A DNA stretch of 60,969 nt from Campylobacter sp. CNRCH_2014_0184h (lineage in GTDB: Bacteria; Campylobacterota; Campylobacteria; Campylobacterales; Campylobacteraceae), in NCBI RefSeq assembly GCF_025772985.1, contig NZ_JAKMTB010000007.1, positions 1 to 60,969 of the forward strand. The letters are read 5' to 3'. The notes beneath the pieces are model-generated. The model was not told the origin of the DNA and did no database searches. It saw nothing but the letters and a program-made list of their open reading frames with translations. Positions 12,441 through 20,918 of the stretch are shown piece after piece. Each line of letters starts with the position of its first letter. Positions within the stretch are counted from its first letter, which is position 1. The translations under genes were made by a program, and so were the position numbers.

Positions 12441-14553
12441 ACTTAAACTCCGTATAATAACTTCTTCCATTTCCTGGTAGGTACTGATCATTTATACTAT
12501 CTTGATAGGTGTAATATTTTTTATCAAATATATTTCTTATCCCTACAGCAATTTGCAAATTTTTATAATTATAACTTGCTCCAATATCTACTAAAGTGTA
12601 GTCTTTAATCCATTCATTTTGATACATTTTTCCCGTTTTCTCATCTATCATACCACCATCTTTAGCTCTAGAATGATAATTTAAGTCAACAAAAGTATTA
12701 AAATTTGCACTCCAGTAATAATCTAATCCCGCATATAAATTAACCTTAGAAACATAAGGAATTCTTAAGCCATCATTAACCCCTTTAGATATACTTGCAT
12801 CGATGTAAGCTACACCTTGTTTTAAGATCAAAGTTTCTCCGAGTAGTTTTTGACTTAAATTCATTTCAACACCAAGTCGTCTAGTCTCATCTATATTGTA
12901 GTATTTCCACCATGATCCTGATGTAGCATGCGGGTTGCCAAGATAAGCTATCTCATCTTTACTTTGGGTGTAAAAAACACTTGCTCTAAAAGCGTGAAAA
13001 TCCCACAATACATCATTAATACCCAATTCAAAGGTATGAAAAATTTCAGAATTTAAATCCGTAGAATAATACTTCTTACTTTTGTTGTCTTTATTTACAA
13101 ATTGTGCTGGGCTTGGGGATATAAAACCCTTTTCGTATTTAAAATAAGCCAAACCCGTATCAGAATATACAAAAGTAGGAGTAAACTCAAAAGCAATATT
13201 ATCACTGTGTTTTTTTGTATCAAAAAGACTCAACTCATCTATAATTATGGGGTGATTTGGAGTGTTAATTTGCATTTGATTTTTATAACTTCTATGTGTG
13301 GTGTATTGGTTCCATTCGTATCGAATACCACTAGATAAAACAAAAATATCATTAAATTGATGAGAGTTTAAAACAAAAATCGAATGGCTTTGTTTGTTCA
13401 TATCCATAATAGTTTGCATATAATGATAAGGTATGATAGGAAAAACACTATATTTTAATAAGCTTGTTCGCTTAGCATCATGATTTAAAAAATCATACCC
13501 GCTTACCAAGTAAGAATTCTCATTATAATTGTATTTTGCTTTAAAATTAAACCCTAAAGTTGTGTCATTAAATCCACTTCCATCTTGGTAAGCTTTAATG
13601 CCTTTCATCATAATCACATCTTTATCGTAAACGATTTTTTGATCTTGCCAAAAACTCCCTAAGCGAAATTCCCAAGCATCGCCAAGATAGTAATTATAAT
13701 CTAAGCTTAATTCAGATCTATTAGTTTGTGTGATATTCTCTGAAGCGCCTTTTTGTCTAGGGTTACTTTCAATTTGCGCTTTGGTTAAATAGCCGCTATT
13801 TTTATTTATACTTTTAAAATGATTATAATTTAATGCAATATTACTATTTTCATCAAGATCACTCATTATGCCTGTATTAAGATGAAAGCCTTTTTCATTG
13901 TAGCCTTCTTGAAAGCCATTTTTGTCAAATTTTTGAGCACTCAAAGACAAAGCCACATCATCACGTAAAACCTTATTTAAATTAAAACCGAAATTACCTC
14001 CATCGATAATATTTTGGTAAGATTGTGTTTGACCAAAAATAGAAAAATGATCTTGTTTTTGCTTTTTGCTTATAATATTGATCACACCACCTCTTGTGCC
14101 ATTTCCATATAAAATTGACCCTCCACCCGGTATGATTTCTATACGTTCGATATTGTTTATATTAATACCATTTAAAGGAGTAACACCATGGGAATTATCA
14201 AGCATATTAATTTGGCGACCATCTAGCATTACCTTAACAGCAGTATTAGATTTATTTCCTTGTCCTCTCATATCAACATTACGACCTAGTCCAAAATTAA
14301 CAAAATTGATTTCAGGTATACTCTCTAACACTTGCTCTATAGAGCTAAAACCTTTTTTCTTTAAAGAAGAACCATCTACAACAATAACATTTCTCAAATT
14401 CTTATCCGCATCTTGCTCAAATCCACTCGCAGAAACCACAAGTTCATCTAAATACACTTTTTCATCTTTTGTATTTAATGCATTAGCCCATGCATGATTT
14501 AAAAATAATACTACATAAAAAGAAAACGAAATAATCCTACTTGTAGAATTCAT
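12430..14553 (-). CDS. chuA: TonB-dependent haem receptor ChuA
   Basis: This 707-residue outer-membrane receptor has a signal peptide (cleavage near residue 23 after AWA), a TonB box DELVVSAS (36-43), a plug domain to about 165 (GGGSILYGNGTRGGVINII) and a 22-strand barrel ending in aromatic Phe (FKYVF). A FISPSPAQ segment resembles the FRAP-type region of haem receptors. Synteny with chuBCD and chuZ supports haem as substrate. An AAGGAG ribosome-binding site and a Fur-box-like palindrome lie upstream. It is the first gene of chuABCD. Confidence 0.88.
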   Translation of the reverse strand: MNSTSRIISFSFYVVLFLNHAWANALNTKDEKVYLDELVVSASGFEQDADKNLRNVIVVDGSSLKKKGFSSIEQVLESIPEINFVNFGLGRNVDMRGQGNKSNTAVKVMLDGRQINMLDNSHGVTPLNGININNIERIEIIPGGGSILYGNGTRGGVINIISKKQKQDHFSIFGQTQSYQNIIDGGNFGFNLNKVLRDDVALSLSAQKFDKNGFQEGYNEKGFHLNTGIMSDLDENSNIALNYNHFKSINKNSGYLTKAQIESNPRQKGASENITQTNRSELSLDYNYYLGDAWEFRLGSFWQDQKIVYDKDVIMMKGIKAYQDGSGFNDTTLGFNFKAKYNYNENSYLVSGYDFLNHDAKRTSLLKYSVFPIIPYHYMQTIMDMNKQSHSIFVLNSHQFNDIFVLSSGIRYEWNQYTTHRSYKNQMQINTPNHPIIIDELSLFDTKKHSDNIAFEFTPTFVYSDTGLAYFKYEKGFISPSPAQFVNKDNKSKKYYSTDLNSEIFHTFELGINDVLWDFHAFRASVFYTQSKDEIAYLGNPHATSGSWWKYYNIDETRRLGVEMNLSQKLLGETLILKQGVAYIDASISKGVNDGLRIPYVSKVNLYAGLDYYWSANFNTFVDLNYHSRAKDGGMIDEKTGKMYQNEWIKDYTLVDIGASYNYKNLQIAVGIRNIFDKKYYTYQDSINDQYLPGNGRSYYTEFKYVF

Positions 14554-14580
14554 TATATATACTCCTTAGTGATTACTATA

Positions 14581-14607
14581 TAATAATGATAATTCATATC
14601 ATTATTA
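14581..14607. promoter_or_regulatory. Fur-box-like perfect inverted repeat between chuA and chuZ
   Basis: Two 11-bp arms, TAATAATGATA and TATCATTATTA, are perfect inverted repeats separated by 5 bp (ATTCA), centred 41 bp upstream of the chuA ATG. The arms contain the GATAAT/ATTATC-like hexamers of Fur operators. Iron repression of chuA is established for C. jejuni; binding here is inference. Confidence 0.75.
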
Positions 14608-14678
14608 AAAAAAGAGAAATATACTCTCATTTAATTTAAAAAAAGATAAAATAATAAGCGATTTAAGATAAATTTAAT

Positions 14679-14697
14679 TTGATAATTGATATTGTTT
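14679..14697. promoter_or_regulatory. Second, weaker Fur-box-like site / chuZ promoter
   Basis: TTGATAATTGATATTG resembles a degenerate Fur operator. Its GATAAT (14681-14686) could double as the -10 of chuZ, giving a leader of about 35 nt. This would allow separate iron control of the divergent genes. Confidence 0.4.
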
Positions 14698-14727
14698 TTC
14701 AAAATTTTATAAAAAGGATACTATTCA

Positions 14728-15477
14728 ATGAATTTTAGTACTATCATTGAGCATATGAACTCACACCATCAATCCAACATTATAGACTTATGCAAAAAAT
14801 TTTCTGACTCCAAGAAAATCGAAAAAGCTATACTTCAAAGTGTGGACTTTGAAGGACTAGATATAATCTACAATGATGATCAAACACTACGCATTAATTT
14901 TCCAACAAAAGCTGATGTAAACACCATTAAAGATATCATTATCGAGCTTTGCATGAATGCAAAAAACGATGGTTTAGAAAACATTCATCAAGAGATTGAT
15001 GAATTTATCGCACAATACAATTCCATCATTTTAGCAACACTCACTGAAAATGGTGAAACCACTTGCTCTTATGCTCCATTTTTTAGATTTCAATCTGAAA
15101 ATTACATTTACATTAGTCAAATCAGTGAGCATTTTCATAATATCAAAACAAACCCAAACAACATTGAAGTAATGTTTTTAGAAGATGAATGCAAAGCGAG
15201 TTCGGTCACTCTAAGAAAAAGACTACGCTATAAAGCAAGCGCATCCATTCTTGAAAGAGATACAGAATTTGACAAAAAATATGATGAGTTTGAAAAACAA
15301 ACAAAAGATGATAAAGCAGTGAAGATGATTAGAACTATGCTTGATTTTCATTTGATTAAACTTAACTTTCACAATGGACGCTTTGTAAAAGGATTTGGCA
15401 AAGCTTATGATATACAAGATGGGAAAATTATTCACATCAAAGGAAAACACCCTCATCAATTCTCACACAAAAAATAG
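14728..15477 (+). CDS. chuZ: Haem oxygenase ChuZ (HugZ family)
   Basis: This 249-residue protein has the split-barrel FMN-binding-like fold of the HugZ/ChuZ family. An N-terminal MNxxHHQSNII segment is followed by an alpha/beta region, then a barrel domain from about 90 (SIILATLTENGETTCSYAPF). The C-terminal tail is His-rich (His241, 243, 247), where family members coordinate haem. It degrades imported haem to release iron. It is divergent from chuA across the Fur-box region, with an AAGGA ribosome-binding site. Confidence 0.9.
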   Translation: MNFSTIIEHMNSHHQSNIIDLCKKFSDSKKIEKAILQSVDFEGLDIIYNDDQTLRINFPTKADVNTIKDIIIELCMNAKNDGLENIHQEIDEFIAQYNSIILATLTENGETTCSYAPFFRFQSENYIYISQISEHFHNIKTNPNNIEVMFLEDECKASSVTLRKRLRYKASASILERDTEFDKKYDEFEKQTKDDKAVKMIRTMLDFHLIKLNFHNGRFVKGFGKAYDIQDGKIIHIKGKHPHQFSHKK

Positions 15478-15479
15478 CT

Positions 15480-15500
15480 TGCTAGGTAACTTACCTAGCA
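15480..15500 (-). terminator. Hairpin terminator overlapping the arsR stop
   Basis: TGCTAGGTAA and TTACCTAGCA are perfect 10-nt inverted arms around one base (effective loop about 5 nt). On the minus strand the hairpin is followed by AGCTATTTTTTG, a good U-tract, so it should end arsP-arsR transcripts. The plus side lacks a U-tract, so it may slow rather than end chuZ transcription. The arsR stop codon lies inside the hairpin. Confidence 0.7.
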
Positions 15501-15814
15501 TTAGCGCATTCACAAGAAAACCTTTTAAGCTCAGGAAGCTTTATGGAAAGTTCATTGATGTTTTTTAGCATATCATTACAAAAGTTATTTAAATTTTCTT
15601 TTACTCCATAATACGCCCAAACACCTTGTCTATCTACTTCTAAAAAATTAGCTTCTTTTAAAATTTTTAAATGTCTTGAAAGCCTTGATTGGCTCATATT
15701 TAAAGAGCTTTGCAAATCACACACACAAAGCTTTCCGTATTTTTGTAAGAAAGCTAGGATCAAAATCCTGCTTTCATCATTAACCGCACTTGTTATTTTT
15801 AAAAACTCTTGCAT
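15491..15814 (-). CDS. arsR: ArsR-family metalloregulator
   Basis: This 107-residue winged-helix repressor has the As(III)-type site LCVCDL in the recognition helix region (Cys30, Cys32) and DNA-binding helix SQSRLSRHLKIL. A second CxC lies near the C-terminus (Cys101, Cys103). ArsR repressors leave DNA when trivalent arsenicals bind the cysteines. It lies 8 nt downstream of arsP, the same arsP-arsR order known in Campylobacter ars operons. arsC and acr3 do not follow. Confidence 0.85.
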   Translation of the reverse strand: MQEFLKITSAVNDESRILILAFLQKYGKLCVCDLQSSLNMSQSRLSRHLKILKEANFLEVDRQGVWAYYGVKENLNNFCNDMLKNINELSIKLPELKRFSCECANAR

Positions 15815-15822
15815 AAAAATCC

Positions 15823-16797
15823 TTATATAAAAAACATTAAAAGACCAAAACTAATCGCAATAGCAACAATCATACTTGCAAATAAAATCAAAAAGCTTGT
15901 TTTGAAAATTCTTTTAAGCAAAATAAGCTCAGGCAAAGAACACCCTACTCCTGCTATTAAAAAACTCATCATTATACCAAGTGGAATTCCACTGGTAGTT
16001 AAAGCTAGTGCTACAGGTATCATAGCTGTACAATTCATATAAAGTAAAACTCCTATAAAAGCTGCTATAAATACGCCCAAAACTCCATAATCTTTCATAT
16101 AATTTTGGAAAAAATCTTGTGGAAAAGCACCATGTATAACAGCCCCTATAGCCATACCTATAACAATATAAGGTAAAATTTTTTTATACTCTTTAAAGCT
16201 TTGTGAAAATAATATTTTGATTTTACTTTCTTTAGCTTTGTTTTTAAAATTTAAAATTTTACTTGTTTTAGAATTTTTAGCAAAAACCAAGCTAGGTTTT
16301 TGACAACATGAGCTTTGAAAAGTATTGTTAGAACAACATGACTTTTGCTCTAAATCATTTTTTAAAAAGTCTTCATTAAAAAATCCTTGAGTGTTTATTT
16401 TAGAAACACAAAAAGCAATAAATAAAATCACACAAAATAAAAACCCCACATAAAATAAAGATATTTTTAAGCCAAAACTCACCATAAACATCACTACTAT
16501 AATAGGATTAATTAAAGGCGAGGTGATTAAATAAGCTATGCATACCCCAAGTGGGACTTTAGCTTTTAAAAATGCGTTTAAAAGCGGTATGCTTGAACAT
16601 GAGCAAAATGGAGTTAAACAACCCAAAAGTATGGCTTTTATATAGCTTGTAAAAGAATCTTTCTTTAAATGCTCATTAAAAAATTTGGCATAGCGCTCAT
16701 TTAAATAAGCAATAAGCATACTAACCAAAATAAACAAAACAGATATTTCTATAAATAAAATAAGAAAATCTTTTAAAATAAAAACTAATTTCTCCAT
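15823..16797 (-). CDS. arsP: ArsP-family permease (organoarsenical efflux candidate)
   Basis: This 324-residue permease of the ArsP/DUF318 family has 8 or so membrane helices in two halves, separated by a hydrophilic loop (about 133-200). The first half carries TPFCSCSS (62-69) and the second GVGCSLPE. The loop contains two cysteine pairs (154-155 and 164-165). ArsP of C. jejuni confers resistance to organic arsenicals such as roxarsone; pairing with an ArsR having a CxC site supports that role here. It is the first gene of arsPR. Confidence 0.8.
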   Translation of the reverse strand: MEKLVFILKDFLILFIEISVLFILVSMLIAYLNERYAKFFNEHLKKDSFTSYIKAILLGCLTPFCSCSSIPLLNAFLKAKVPLGVCIAYLITSPLINPIIVVMFMVSFGLKISLFYVGFLFCVILFIAFCVSKINTQGFFNEDFLKNDLEQKSCCSNNTFQSSCCQKPSLVFAKNSKTSKILNFKNKAKESKIKILFSQSFKEYKKILPYIVIGMAIGAVIHGAFPQDFFQNYMKDYGVLGVFIAAFIGVLLYMNCTAMIPVALALTTSGIPLGIMMSFLIAGVGCSLPELILLKRIFKTSFLILFASMIVAIAISFGLLMFFI

Positions 16798-16822
16798 GCT
16801 TTTCCTTTTTTATTTTTAATTC

Positions 16823-16828
16823 AATATA
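16823..16828 (-). promoter_or_regulatory. Candidate -10 element of arsPR
   Basis: On the minus strand this reads TATATT within TTGTTATATTGAAT, 26 nt upstream of the arsP ATG, with an AAGGAAAAG ribosome-binding site between. The 36-bp palindrome starts 9 bp further upstream, where -35 contacts would lie. Confidence 0.5.
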
Positions 16829-16836
16829 ACAAAAAT

Positions 16837-16872
16837 ATATTAATATATCAAGATATCTTTATATATTAATAT
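16837..16872. promoter_or_regulatory. 36-bp near-perfect palindrome, probable ArsR operator
   Basis: The centre is AGATATCT (16851-16858). Each arm continues outward as ATATTAATATAT, giving 17 of 18 complementary base pairs (the only mismatch is 16849/16860). It covers about -21 to -56 relative to the predicted arsP start of transcription. ArsR dimers bind such inverted repeats. Confidence 0.7.
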
Positions 16873-16947
16873 GATAAAAGTAATAATATTTTTAAGTATT
16901 TTTATGTAAAATGTAAACCATATATTCAAACGAAAGAAGATAAAATA

Positions 16948-17340
16948 ATGAGTTTTGGTGAAATTTTAGTTATTTTAGTTGTAGCTATTTTAGTGCTTGG
17001 GCCTGAAAAATTACCTTCAACTATAGTTGAAATTGCAAAAATTTTAAAAGTCATTAAAAGTAATATCGATGAAGCAAAAGCAAGTATTAATAAAGAACTA
17101 AAAATAGCAGAATTAAAAGATGAAGCACAAAAATACAAAGATGAATTTTCACAAACTAATGAAAATATCAGAAAAAAACTAAGTTTTGAAGAATTTGATC
17201 AACTCAAAGAAGATATTTTAAATAATACCAAAGAATTAAAAAGTGAAATTAATGATTTAGAAAAAGATATACAAGAACTTTCTAATCTTGAAGAAAAAAT
17301 TCAAAAAGATGAAAAAAATACTCAGAAAATGGAAAGCTAA
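16948..17340 (+). CDS. tatB: Twin-arginine translocase subunit TatB
   Basis: This 130-residue protein has one N-terminal membrane helix (MSFGEILVILVVAILVLG) followed by PEKLP and an amphipathic helix, then a long charged coiled-coil tail. That layout is TatB rather than TatA, whose tail is shorter. With TatC it recognises twin-arginine signal peptides of folded exported proteins. It lies 2 nt upstream of tatC. No tatA is in the window. Confidence 0.9.
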   Translation: MSFGEILVILVVAILVLGPEKLPSTIVEIAKILKVIKSNIDEAKASINKELKIAELKDEAQKYKDEFSQTNENIRKKLSFEEFDQLKEDILNNTKELKSEINDLEKDIQELSNLEEKIQKDEKNTQKMES

Positions 17341-17342
17341 GA

Positions 17343-18083
17343 ATGTTTGAAGAATTAAAACCGCATTTAGTAGAACTTAGAAAAAGATTATTTATAAGTG
17401 TTGCTTGTGTTGTTGTGATGTTTTTTGTATGTTTTAGTTTTAATAACTATATCATAGATATACTAAAAGCGCCTGTTGAAGCGGCCTTACCTGAAATTTC
17501 AAGACAAATGACCTTTGTTGAGTTACAAGAGCCTTTGTTTACTGCGATGAAGGTTTCGTTTTTTACAGCTTTTTTGATTTCTTTGCCAGTTATTTTTTGG
17601 CAGTTTTGGAAATTTGTAGCACCTGGACTTTATGATAATGAAAAAAGATTAGTAGTACCTTTTGTAAGCTTTGCTAGTATTATGTTTGCACTTGGTGCTT
17701 TATTTTGTTATTATATAGTTATACCTTTGGCTTTTAAATTTTTGATTGATTTTGGGGTGCAAACCCAAGATTTTAAGCCTTTAATTAGTATAGGTTTATA
17801 TGTAGGCTTTTTTACTAAATTAGTAATCGCTTTTGGTTTAGCTTTTGAAATGCCTGTAATAACCTTTTTCTTTGCTAAACTTGGACTGATTGATGATACT
17901 TTTTTGAAAAAACATTTTAGAGTTTCAGTTTTAGTGATTTTTGTTTTTTCAGCTATGATGACACCACCTGATGTTATATCACAATTTTTAATGGCTGTTC
18001 CTTTATGCGGGCTTTATGGAATTTCTATTTATATAGCTAAAAAAGTTAATCCTAGTCAAAAAGAAGATGATGAAAATGATTAA
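17343..18083 (+). CDS. tatC: Twin-arginine translocase subunit TatC
   Basis: This 246-residue protein has six membrane helices, the N-terminal HLVELRKRL signature, and KVSFFTAFLISLPVIFWQFWKFVAPGLYDNEKR, the conserved first periplasmic-loop-to-TM2 region. It is the receptor core for twin-arginine substrates, working with TatB just upstream. The last codons overlap queA. Confidence 0.95.
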   Translation: MFEELKPHLVELRKRLFISVACVVVMFFVCFSFNNYIIDILKAPVEAALPEISRQMTFVELQEPLFTAMKVSFFTAFLISLPVIFWQFWKFVAPGLYDNEKRLVVPFVSFASIMFALGALFCYYIVIPLAFKFLIDFGVQTQDFKPLISIGLYVGFFTKLVIAFGLAFEMPVITFFFAKLGLIDDTFLKKHFRVSVLVIFVFSAMMTPPDVISQFLMAVPLCGLYGISIYIAKKVNPSQKEDDEND

Positions 18084-19098
18084 TAAAGATCTTTTGCTTT
18101 CTAGTTATGATTATGATTTACCCAATGAACTTATAGCAAATTTTCCTATTTTACCCAAAGAAAATGCCAAGCTTTTAGTATATGAAAGATGTAAAGATCA
18201 AATTTCATATTTGCATTTTAAGGACTTAGCTAAAATTTTACCACCTTGTGAAATCATCTTTAATGATACCAAAGTCATCAAAGCAAGAATTTATGGAAAC
18301 AAAGAAAGTGGTAGTAAAATAGAACTTTTTATCAACCATCCTTTAAAAAATAATGATTTTTTAGTGCAAATTCGGGGTAAGGTTAAAGAAGGGCAAATTT
18401 TATATTTTGAAAATTCTTTAAAAGCTAAAATCAAAAAATTACATGATGATGGCACAAGAGAAGTAGAGTTTTTTAATGATGAAAAAGAGCTTAATCATCA
18501 TGAAGTTTTTGAAATTTTAGAAAAAATAGGCCATGTGCCTTTACCACCTTATATTAAAAGAGCAGATGAAGCGCAAGATAGCATTAACTATCAAAGCATT
18601 TTTGCTAAAAATCAAGGCGCAGTTGCCGCACCTACTGCAAGCTTACACTTTGATGAAGCAATGATCAATGAACTTAAAAAAAATCATAATATCCATACTA
18701 TCACACTACACGTTGGCGCAGGAACTTTTAAAGGTGTAGAATGTGAAGATATACGTGATCATAAAATGCATTCAGAATTTTTTCATATTGATGATGAAAC
18801 TTGTGCTTTGATTGATTCTTCCAAGAAAATACTAGGCGTTGGTACTACTGTTACTCGTTGTGTAGAGTACTATCATAGAAAAAAATTAAAAGAAGGTTTT
18901 TGTGATTTGTTTTTACACCCACAAAATACCCCACAAAGACTTGATTATTTACTTACTAATTTTCACTTACCAAAATCAACTTTAATTATGCTTGTAGCAG
19001 CATTTATAGGTAGGGAAAAAACCTTAGAGCTTTACCATGAAGCTATAAAAAATAACTATCGTTTTTACTCATATGGTGATGGAATGCTAATTATTTAG
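18076..19098 (+). CDS. queA: S-adenosylmethionine:tRNA ribosyltransferase-isomerase QueA
   Basis: This protein of about 340 residues transfers and isomerises the ribose of SAM to make epoxyqueuosine in tRNA. Conserved segments are YDLPNELIA, VHVGAGTFKGV-like TLHVGAGTFKGVE and the C-terminal TNFHLPKSTLIMLVAAF. In-frame ATGs lie at 18067, 18070 and 18076. Only 18076 has proper spacing (9 nt) from the AGAAG ribosome-binding site. It overlaps tatC by 8 nt and, at the 3' end, convergent mrdA by 8 nt. Confidence 0.93.
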   Translation: MINKDLLLSSYDYDLPNELIANFPILPKENAKLLVYERCKDQISYLHFKDLAKILPPCEIIFNDTKVIKARIYGNKESGSKIELFINHPLKNNDFLVQIRGKVKEGQILYFENSLKAKIKKLHDDGTREVEFFNDEKELNHHEVFEILEKIGHVPLPPYIKRADEAQDSINYQSIFAKNQGAVAAPTASLHFDEAMINELKKNHNIHTITLHVGAGTFKGVECEDIRDHKMHSEFFHIDDETCALIDSSKKILGVGTTVTRCVEYYHRKKLKEGFCDLFLHPQNTPQRLDYLLTNFHLPKSTLIMLVAAFIGREKTLELYHEAIKNNYRFYSYGDGMLII

Positions 19099-20917
19099 TC
19101 TTTTTCTTGATATATTTTTTATCAATATAACCCAAATCTATAAGTTTTTGATAAATTTTAGCCAGTATAGGCCCTCCTGTACTACTACCGCTTTTTCCGT
19201 GTTCGATTAAAACCACTACTACATATTGTGGTTTTTCATAAGGTGCATAAGAAGTAATCCAAGCATGAGATCTTAAAAAATATTCTAAATCCTCTTCTTT
19301 AATACGCTTTTTTTCACTTTGAGAAATTCCAACTACTTGTGCTGTTCCTGTTTTGGCTGCTATGGTAATAGGTGAATTTCTTAAAAATCTTGCCGTAGTT
19401 CCACCGTCTTCATTAGCAACTTCATACATAGCACGCCTTAAAAGTGGAAGTTTTGATAGTTCAAAAGTCGTAAAAACACTTTCATTATTATCAAAATTTA
19501 TCTTAGTAATATTATCATCAACGCTATGTAAAAAATGCGGTGTGATATCTTTAGCCGTAGCAATCATAGCTGTAAATTTAGCCACTTGCATAGGAGTAGC
19601 AAGAAAATCACCTTGTCCTATGCTTGTATTTAAAGTTTCACCTTGATACCATGGTTGGTTGTATTTTTCTTTTTTCCATATTCTATTAGGTACTGTTCCT
19701 ATAAATTCATTAGGTAAATCCACTCCTGTTTTTGCACCAAAACCTATTCTTTCAAAAACAGAACTAATAGTATCAATACCAACCTCTAAAGCGCCTTTAT
19801 AAAAATACACATCACAACTTTCCCTAATAGCATCTGTCATATCTACATAACCATGACCTATAGCCTTCCAACATCTAAATTTTCTACCACCAAGCTCAAA
19901 GTTAGAATCACACAAATATTTATGATTTTCACTTACTTTTCCACTATCTAAAAAAGCTAAAGCTGTACCCATTTTTATAACTGAACCTGGAGGATAAAGA
20001 CCGTTAATAAGTTTATTAGTAAAAGGATGATTTAAATCATTAGAAAGTTTATCCCATTCTTCTTGACTAATACCCGTAACAAATGGATTGAGATTATACT
20101 CAGGAAAACTACCCGCTGCCAAAATAGCTCCGCTTTTTACATCCATTACTATAGCTGCACCTGCTAAATTTTCAAAAATACTGGCTAAGTATTCTTGCAA
20201 ATCAAGATCTATGCTTAAAGTGATATTACTTGAAGTAGGTTTTTTATAAGAAAGTTCTTCTATTTCTTTATTTAATGCATTTACCTTGCTAACCTTTTCA
20301 CCATTTTGACCTTGTAAAATATCATTATAAGAACGCTCTATGCCACTACGCCCTACATAGCTAGTCAATCTTGCAATTTCATTTTCATTCATATCATTTA
20401 AATTTGCTTTTCCAACATAACCTATAACATGGCTAGCTAAAGCATCATAAGGATAAAATCTTTGAGTAGTAGATTTAACTTGCATGTTTTCGCGCAAATT
20501 AAGCTTAGTAAAATGCTTAATCATCGCATCATATTCTACAAATGGAACTACTTCTATATAATCTTGATTATAATAAGAATCTGCTTTTATATAATTTCGT
20601 TTTAATTTAGTTATGTTTAAATCAGGAAAAGCATCTACTATAACCTGCAATTCCTGCTCTAAAAGATTTCTGTTTTTCTTTTTTATATGCAAATATGGCT
20701 TTATAGAGATCGAAAAACCTAATTTATTTACCGCTAAGGGTCTACCCTTTATATCTAAAATTTGCCCTCTAACAGGTGCTAAAAATTGCGTTTTAATGGC
20801 ATTTTGTTTAGCTATTTCTTCATAATAAACATTAGATTTAATACTTATATAATACACCCTAGCAAGCAAAAGCAAGAAAAAACAAGCTATAAATCCCATC
20901 ACCAAACGCATACGCAT
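19091..20917 (-). CDS. mrdA: Penicillin-binding protein 2 (elongation transpeptidase) MrdA
   Basis: This class B PBP of about 608 residues has an N-terminal membrane anchor, a dimerisation domain, and a transpeptidase domain with GSVIK (catalytic Ser near residue 312), SCD and KTGTAQV motifs. It cross-links lateral-wall peptidoglycan with the rod complex. The ATG at 20917 lies 1 nt after the stop of the preceding membrane gene and has AAAGGGA upstream, so I prefer it over the longer frame reaching 20944. Confidence 0.92.
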   Translation of the reverse strand: MRMRLVMGFIACFFLLLLARVYYISIKSNVYYEEIAKQNAIKTQFLAPVRGQILDIKGRPLAVNKLGFSISIKPYLHIKKKNRNLLEQELQVIVDAFPDLNITKLKRNYIKADSYYNQDYIEVVPFVEYDAMIKHFTKLNLRENMQVKSTTQRFYPYDALASHVIGYVGKANLNDMNENEIARLTSYVGRSGIERSYNDILQGQNGEKVSKVNALNKEIEELSYKKPTSSNITLSIDLDLQEYLASIFENLAGAAIVMDVKSGAILAAGSFPEYNLNPFVTGISQEEWDKLSNDLNHPFTNKLINGLYPPGSVIKMGTALAFLDSGKVSENHKYLCDSNFELGGRKFRCWKAIGHGYVDMTDAIRESCDVYFYKGALEVGIDTISSVFERIGFGAKTGVDLPNEFIGTVPNRIWKKEKYNQPWYQGETLNTSIGQGDFLATPMQVAKFTAMIATAKDITPHFLHSVDDNITKINFDNNESVFTTFELSKLPLLRRAMYEVANEDGGTTARFLRNSPITIAAKTGTAQVVGISQSEKKRIKEEDLEYFLRSHAWITSYAPYEKPQYVVVVLIEHGKSGSSTGGPILAKIYQKLIDLGYIDKKYIKKKTK

Positions 20918-20918
20918 A

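Noticed and set aside
12430-12491. 62-nt overlap of chuB with chuA implied by the longest chuB frame
   Set aside because: A better ribosome-binding site (GGAG, 7 nt) serves the internal ATG at 12440, reducing the overlap to 11 nt.
14066-14497. 143-codon plus-strand frame opposite chuA
   Set aside because: It is antisense to the conserved plug-domain codons; the composition (Pro/Ile/Ser-rich) is typical of a shadow frame.
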